Origin: an uncultured Clostridia bacterium
GTDB taxonomy: Bacteria > Bacillota > Clostridia > TANB77 > CAG-508
Assembly: GCA_934149115.1 (NCBI GenBank)
Contig: CAKPDW010000056.1
Span: 1-10,154 of the forward strand
DNA: 10,154 bases
Direction: 5' to 3'
Position 1 is the first letter of the stretch. Every line of letters begins with the position of its first letter. The notes beneath the pieces are model-generated. The model did not search any database. It saw nothing but the letters and a program-made list of their open reading frames with translations, and was not told the origin of the DNA. This document shows positions 6,142-10,154 of the stretch, piece by piece. The position numbers and the translations under genes are program-made.

Positions 6142-8193
6142 CTACTGTCCTTTACTAAATGTAGCAGTTGGATTAGAAAATACTATATTTTGCATATCAT
6201 ATGTTTGCCCATCTATAAGCAATGTTACTTGCTTAGTTCCTTTTCCCTTGATTGTTACAGTAGCTTTATCTGTTTTATTCCATTCTTTGTTACCAAATTG
6301 ACCAGGATTTCCATCAACTAACAAAGCTACTTTAACTTTTTTAGGTGAAGGACTAGATGTTGCTGTGGAATTAGTTACTGTATTTGTCTCACTTGTTTCA
6401 CTTTTTAAATAACTAGCTAGATCAATTGTAACAGACACTTCTTGAGGTTCCTGAACTTTATTAACAGTAAGTGTAATTGTTGCCCCTGGCATTGTCTTTC
6501 CTGTTATATCTTGTTTTAGAACAATACCATCTGATTTATCAGTATTTTCAGTATATTCAACTTTTACTGCAAATCCTGCATCTACTAAAGTTTGTTTTGC
6601 AGTAGCTTCTGCCTGACCAACAACACTTACAGCATCTACTTTATCTGTACCTGTGCTAACTGTAATTGTAAGTTCAGCATCATCTTTAAATTCAATATCT
6701 TTTTGAACACTTTGCCTTATAATTAAACCTGCTTTTAAATTATCATTAGCCTCTTGTTCATATTTTATTTCACCAATATATCCTAAATCTTTTAATAATT
6801 TTTCTGCTTCATCTTTAGTCTTTCCTGTTAAATCAATCATTTTTATTGTTTTAGCTTCTCTTGCTTTTCTAACATAAATTGTGATTTGATCTTTAACTTT
6901 AATTTTTCTATTTTCAACATATGCTGGATTTTGCTTTACTACTTGACCTGGTTCAACTGTTTCACCATTTACAGTTTCATCTTCAACATATTCAATCTTT
7001 AAATCATTTTTCTTTTTAAATTCAGTTTGATTATAAAGTGAAACTGCCTGTTCTTCTGTAAGCCTTGTTCCAGCCGAATTTTTAACCAAGTTAGGTATTT
7101 GTACATCTTTAGATTTTGTTAAATTCATAACTAAAATTGTTCCACCTAAAGCAACACTAAATAAAATTACAGCTATAAGAATAAAAGATAAAAATATGTG
7201 ATCTTTCATAAAACCAATAAATCCTCTTTTTCTCTTATAAGGTCTGTCATCATCTTCATCCTCGTCATCATCATCTTTTAATGCTTTATTATCTATATCA
7301 TATAGAGTCGATAATTTTTGAGTTTGTAATGTATCAAACTTTTTATTCATATTAACGAAATCTTCATCAGGTCTTTTTAAAGCTGTACTCAAATCAATTA
7401 ACATTTCTGTTGCACTTTGATATCTATCAGCTGGATCTTTTTGCATAGCCTTTAATATTATATTATTAACACTTATAGGTATTTGAGGATTTAATTTTCT
7501 AGGTTCAATCGGATCATCCTGTACTTGCATCAATGCAACTGAAACTGGTGTATCAGCATCAAAAGGTACTCTACCTGTTAACATTTCATACATAACAATA
7601 CCTAAAGAATAAATATCAGATTTCGCATCTGTTACTCCTCCTTTGGCATGCTCTGGAGAAAAATAATGTACTGATCCAATCGTAGTTCCAAAAGCAGTTA
7701 TTGTAGAATTTGAAACAGCTTTAGCAATACCGAAATCAGTAACTTTTGCCATTCCATCCTCTGTAATAATTATATTATGTGGTTTTATATCTCTATGTAT
7801 TAAATTATTTTTATGGGCAGTTTCCAATGCAGAAGCAATCTGAATTGCAATATTTACAGACCATTTCCATGGCAACTTTCCATCTTCTAAAATTATTTCT
7901 TTTAAAGTTTTTCCTTTTATAAGTTCCATTACAATATAGTAAACATCACCTTCGTTTCCTACATCATAAATTGAAACAATATTAGGGTGTGTCAAACTTG
8001 CAGCAGTTTGAGCTTCTGATTTAAACCTTCTAATAAATTCAATATCTGTAATAAATTCTTCTTTTAAAACTTTAACAGCAACAAATCTATTTAGCACATG
8101 ACATTTCGCCTTATATACTGTTGCCATTCCTCCAACACCTATTTTTTCTAATATTTCATACCTATTAGCAAGCATTCTTCCTATTAGATTCAT
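6142..8193 (-). CDS. prkC: PASTA-domain serine/threonine protein kinase PrkC
   Basis: Membrane receptor kinase that senses peptidoglycan fragments or lipid II through PASTA domains and phosphorylates cytosolic targets. Kinase domain 1-275: glycine loop GVGGMATVY, VAVK (Lys41), HRDIKPHN (Asp135), DFGIAK (Asp153) and an activation loop rich in Ser/Thr (161-174), matching the autophosphorylated stretch of B. subtilis PrkC. The juxtamembrane part contains ten consecutive Asp/Glu (307-316), then basic RPYKRKR and one transmembrane helix (about 333-357). Outside are three PASTA repeats (about 363-442, 449-513, 517-578), a Ser/Thr-rich linker (597-617) and a C-terminal beta-type domain (618-683). 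At 683 residues it is close to the usual clostridial size. Its ATG has AAGGGAGAG upstream, and it follows the cognate phosphatase by 38 bases. In spore formers PrkC also triggers germination in response to muropeptides. Confidence 0.97.
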   Translation of the reverse strand: MNLIGRMLANRYEILEKIGVGGMATVYKAKCHVLNRFVAVKVLKEEFITDIEFIRRFKSEAQTAASLTHPNIVSIYDVGNEGDVYYIVMELIKGKTLKEIILEDGKLPWKWSVNIAIQIASALETAHKNNLIHRDIKPHNIIITEDGMAKVTDFGIAKAVSNSTITAFGTTIGSVHYFSPEHAKGGVTDAKSDIYSLGIVMYEMLTGRVPFDADTPVSVALMQVQDDPIEPRKLNPQIPISVNNIILKAMQKDPADRYQSATEMLIDLSTALKRPDEDFVNMNKKFDTLQTQKLSTLYDIDNKALKDDDDEDEDDDRPYKRKRGFIGFMKDHIFLSFILIAVILFSVALGGTILVMNLTKSKDVQIPNLVKNSAGTRLTEEQAVSLYNQTEFKKKNDLKIEYVEDETVNGETVEPGQVVKQNPAYVENRKIKVKDQITIYVRKAREAKTIKMIDLTGKTKDEAEKLLKDLGYIGEIKYEQEANDNLKAGLIIRQSVQKDIEFKDDAELTITVSTGTDKVDAVSVVGQAEATAKQTLVDAGFAVKVEYTENTDKSDGIVLKQDITGKTMPGATITLTVNKVQEPQEVSVTIDLASYLKSETSETNTVTNSTATSSPSPKKVKVALLVDGNPGQFGNKEWNKTDKATVTIKGKGTKQVTLLIDGQTYDMQNIVFSNPTATFSKGQ
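7246..7275 (-). repeat. trinucleotide low-complexity tract coding for poly-acidic run
   Basis: Ten consecutive GAY/GAR codons inside prkC encode Asp/Glu 307-316. The near-repetitive GAT triplets could change length by slippage without breaking the frame. The protein consequence is an acidic patch next to the basic juxtamembrane segment. Confidence 0.7.
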
Positions 8194-8231
8194 ATTTTTA
8201 TCTCTCCCTTAAAAAGATATTTTTTTAATGA

Positions 8232-8969
8232 CTATCTATTATCTATAACAATAACTGTTATATTATCTAAACCACCTGCATTATTTGCTTCATCAATTAA
8301 TACATCTGTTACGTCATCACTATTATTTTCTTTTACTATATCAAATATTTTTTCTTCTCGAACCATATTTGTTAAACCATCTGAACAAATAATTAATATA
8401 TCATTTTTATTTAAGACAGTATATAACAAATCAGGTTCAACTGTTTCATCTGTTCCTAAAGCTTTCATCAATAAATTCTTTTTAGGATGATGATAAGATT
8501 CTTCTCTAGTAATCTCTCCATCTTGTATAAGTTTTTCAACATAACTATGATCTGTAGTAATTTTTTTCATTCTATTTTTACGAATTCTATATATCCTACT
8601 ATCACCAATATGTCCTATATAAATCTTTCTTTTATATATAAGCAAAACTTCCAATGTAGTTCCCATATCTTGCAGTTCTTCATCTTCCTCTGATTCCTCA
8701 TAAATAGCAGAATTTGCAAATTCAATTGATTCTTCTAACAAATCTAATATAGATTGTTTATCTTTAGAAATTTCGTCGAATTTTTCAGTTATATATTTTG
8801 AAACTGCTTTTACAGCTACTTTACTAGCAATTTCTCCACCTTTATAACCACCCATTCCATCTGCTAATATATAAAGGTTTAAACCATTGTCTTGATTTTC
8901 AGATATTAAAAAACTATCCTGGTTCATACTTCTGACCATTCCAACATCTGTTTTAGTAAATACCTTCAT
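8232..8969 (-). CDS. prpC: PP2C-family protein phosphatase, PrkC partner
   Basis: Metal-dependent Ser/Thr phosphatase of 245 residues that reverses PrkC phosphorylation; cytosolic. The PPM/PP2C motifs appear in order: R-x-x-NQDS (Asp18), ADGMGGYKGGE (Asp37, Gly38), GTTLEVLL, GHIGDSRIY, TTDHS, ALGTD, CSDGLTNMV (Asp197) and LDNITVIVI (Asp235). All metal-binding aspartates are in place, so it should be active. The start codon lies only three bases beyond the rlmN stop, and its ribosome site (AAGGAG) overlaps the last rlmN codons, which suggests translational coupling. The pairing with prkC directly downstream is the standard Firmicutes order. The symbol stp is used for the same gene in streptococci and staphylococci. 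Confidence 0.96.
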   Translation of the reverse strand: MKVFTKTDVGMVRSMNQDSFLISENQDNGLNLYILADGMGGYKGGEIASKVAVKAVSKYITEKFDEISKDKQSILDLLEESIEFANSAIYEESEEDEELQDMGTTLEVLLIYKRKIYIGHIGDSRIYRIRKNRMKKITTDHSYVEKLIQDGEITREESYHHPKKNLLMKALGTDETVEPDLLYTVLNKNDILIICSDGLTNMVREEKIFDIVKENNSDDVTDVLIDEANNAGGLDNITVIVIDNR

Positions 8970-8972
8970 TCT

Positions 8973-10004
8973 CTACTCCTTTTTTAATTCCGCCCTTCTC
9001 AATTGTCCACATGCAGCATCAATATCTGAACCAAGTTCTCTCCTAATTGTTGCTACAATTCCATTATCATTCAAATAATCTCTAAATCTAATTATATTAT
9101 CATTTGTACTTTTTGAATATTTACCATTTTCGATTTTATTTATAGGAATTAAATTTACATGACATAGCATTCCTTTTAATAATTTAACTAATTCTTTTGC
9201 ATCATCTAAATTATCATTATTATCCTTTGCTAAAGCATATTCAAAAGAAATTCTTTTATTTGTAATTTTTATATAATCTTTACAAGCTTGCATTAACTCT
9301 TCGATTGGATATGCCTTGTTTACTGGCATCATCTCACTTCTTTTTTCATTATTGCTACTATGTAATGATACTGATAATGTACATTGAATATTTTCATTAG
9401 CAAGTCTATATATATTAGGCACAACACCACTAGTTGAAATACTTATGTGTCTAGTTCCAATATTAAGTCCTTTAGGATGATTAATTATATTAATCGCTTT
9501 TATTACATTATCATAATTATCTAACGGTTCTCCTATTCCCATAAAAACAATATTAGATATTCTTACATCTTCTTCTCTTTGAACTGCTAAAATCTGTTCA
9601 ACAATTTCACCTGCTTCCAAGTTTCTTGAAAATGGAATTCCTGTAGAAGCACAAAATTTGCACCCCATTTTGCATCCAATTTGTGAAGAAACACATATAG
9701 TATATCCATATTTATACTGCATTAATACAGATTCAATTGCATTACCATCAAGCACATCAAAAAGAAATTTTTTAGTTCCATCTTTAGATTCTAATTTTTT
9801 TATTATCTTAAAATTATGCAAATCATATTTTTCTTTTAAGATTTCTCTAAAGTCCTTAGAAAGATTTGTCATTTCATCAAAACTTTGTACATTTTCTTGA
9901 TGAATCCATTTGAAAATCTGTTCTGCTCTAAAAGGCTTCTGTCCCAAAGAATTCATCTCATTTTTTAATTCATCTAAAGTAAAACTCTTAATGTTTGTTT
10001 TCAA
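8973..10004 (-). CDS. rlmN: dual-specificity 23S rRNA A2503/tRNA A37 C2-methyltransferase RlmN
   Basis: Radical-SAM methylase that puts a methyl group on C2 of A2503 in 23S rRNA and A37 of some tRNAs, with a methylated Cys intermediate. The protein has 343 residues, as usual for the family. The 4Fe-4S motif is GCKMGCKFC (Cys111, Cys115, Cys118), followed by MGIGEPLDNYDNV (the SAM-binding GEP region) and SVSLHSSNNEKR. The methyl-carrying Cys332 is in SDIDAACGQLRR. The translation start is TTG at 10002-10004. It is supported by GGAGGG six bases upstream, and the next in-frame Met is residue 17, inside the conserved N-terminal domain. It is the first gene of the kinase operon and is driven by the promoter at 10037-10065. 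A Cfr-type resistance methylase is less likely because the sequence and locus are those of housekeeping RlmN. Confidence 0.97.
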   Translation of the reverse strand: MKTNIKSFTLDELKNEMNSLGQKPFRAEQIFKWIHQENVQSFDEMTNLSKDFREILKEKYDLHNFKIIKKLESKDGTKKFLFDVLDGNAIESVLMQYKYGYTICVSSQIGCKMGCKFCASTGIPFSRNLEAGEIVEQILAVQREEDVRISNIVFMGIGEPLDNYDNVIKAINIINHPKGLNIGTRHISISTSGVVPNIYRLANENIQCTLSVSLHSSNNEKRSEMMPVNKAYPIEELMQACKDYIKITNKRISFEYALAKDNNDNLDDAKELVKLLKGMLCHVNLIPINKIENGKYSKSTNDNIIRFRDYLNDNGIVATIRRELGSDIDAACGQLRRAELKKE

Positions 10005-10010
10005 AAAAAG

Positions 10011-10016
10011 CCCTCC
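10011..10016 (-). promoter_or_regulatory. ribosome binding site fixing the TTG start of rlmN
   Basis: GGAGGG lies six bases upstream of the TTG at 10002-10004. No ATG or GTG in frame has a comparable site, so this decides the start. Confidence 0.75.
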
Positions 10017-10036
10017 AATGCTATTTTATATTAAAA

Positions 10037-10065
10037 GTTATACCATATAGCGAAAATTTTTTCAA
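10037..10065 (-). promoter_or_regulatory. sigma-A promoter of the rlmN-prpC-prkC operon
   Basis: On the minus strand TTGAAA (10060-10065) and TATAAC (10037-10042) are separated by 17 bases, with TGG directly before the -10 box as an extended -10 element. The predicted transcript starts near 10030, about 26 bases ahead of the TTG start codon. The five genes downstream have no other obvious promoter or terminator until 4209. Confidence 0.75.
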
Positions 10066-10080
10066 TAGTTTTTGAATATT

Positions 10081-10116
10081 ATAAAAGCCAGAATATAAAA
10101 ATATTATACTCTGGCT
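10081..10116 (-). terminator. terminator of the gene upstream of rlmN
   Basis: AGCCAGAATATAA (10086-10098) and TTATACTCTGGCT (10104-10116) form a 13-position stem with one mismatch and a five-base loop. Read on the minus strand it is followed by TTTTAT. It should end a minus-strand transcript entering from beyond the right edge and so isolates the rlmN promoter. The remaining bases to 10154 hold nothing I can identify. Confidence 0.7.
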
Positions 10117-10154
10117 AATTACAAAAATACTTACTCATTATTTTTAATTATATA

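Noticed and set aside
8487..8693. Plus-strand reading frame inside prpC
   Set aside because: Fully antisense to a conserved PP2C gene, with no ribosome site or family match.
9658..9900. Plus-strand reading frame inside rlmN
   Set aside because: Fully antisense to conserved RlmN sequence, with no ribosome site.
1..10154. CRISPR arrays, tRNA or rRNA genes, insertion sequences, prophage genes, riboswitches
   Set aside because: Both strands were scanned by eye. No regularly spaced repeats, cloverleaf-like sequences, transposase or integrase motifs, or riboswitch cores were seen. Short leaders leave little room for riboswitches.

Overview
The window is a strongly AT-rich stretch of Firmicutes chromosome, most likely from an uncultured or poorly characterised Clostridia-type anaerobe. 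The support is the codon and base composition, a PASTA-kinase/PP2C operon in the Bacillus/Clostridium arrangement, and a 25-residue SpoVM homologue. SpoVM implies that the organism, or a recent ancestor, makes endospores. All recognised genes are core or envelope genes. There is no IS element, phage gene, CRISPR array or tRNA.

Right half, minus strand (10065 down to 4170): one compact operon, rlmN - prpC (PP2C) - prkC (PASTA Ser/Thr kinase) - rpe - an exported bactofilin-like membrane protein. The gaps between genes are 3, 38, 44 and 20 nt. A sigma-A-type promoter lies upstream and a bidirectional terminator closes the operon. In Bacillus subtilis the same neighbourhood reads rlmN-prpC-prkC-rsgA-rpe-thiN-spoVM with rpmB on the other strand. 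Here rsgA and thiN are absent from their usual places, and the bactofilin-like gene follows rpe.

Middle (4209 down to 2554): nth (endonuclease III) on the plus strand is followed by a small Cys-rich reading frame that appears to be broken by a frameshift. Divergent from nth are two very small minus-strand genes: a 49-residue two-helix membrane protein and then spoVM (25 residues). rpmB (ribosomal protein L28), on the plus strand with its own strong promoter, converges on spoVM. The two are separated by tandem hairpins, one of them a long bidirectional terminator.

Left part (2493 down to 84), minus strand: a membrane-anchored SH3-GH25 muramidase and a DacF/PBP5-type D,D-carboxypeptidase, both peptidoglycan enzymes.

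The themes are peptidoglycan sensing and remodelling (PrkC/PrpC, GH25, DacF, the bactofilin-like protein), sporulation (SpoVM) and ribosome housekeeping (RlmN, L28). I see no clearly new multigene system. The points most worth follow-up are the two micro-genes, the bactofilin-like member of the kinase operon, the frameshifted Cys-rich frame, the divergent Rpe and the altered synteny.
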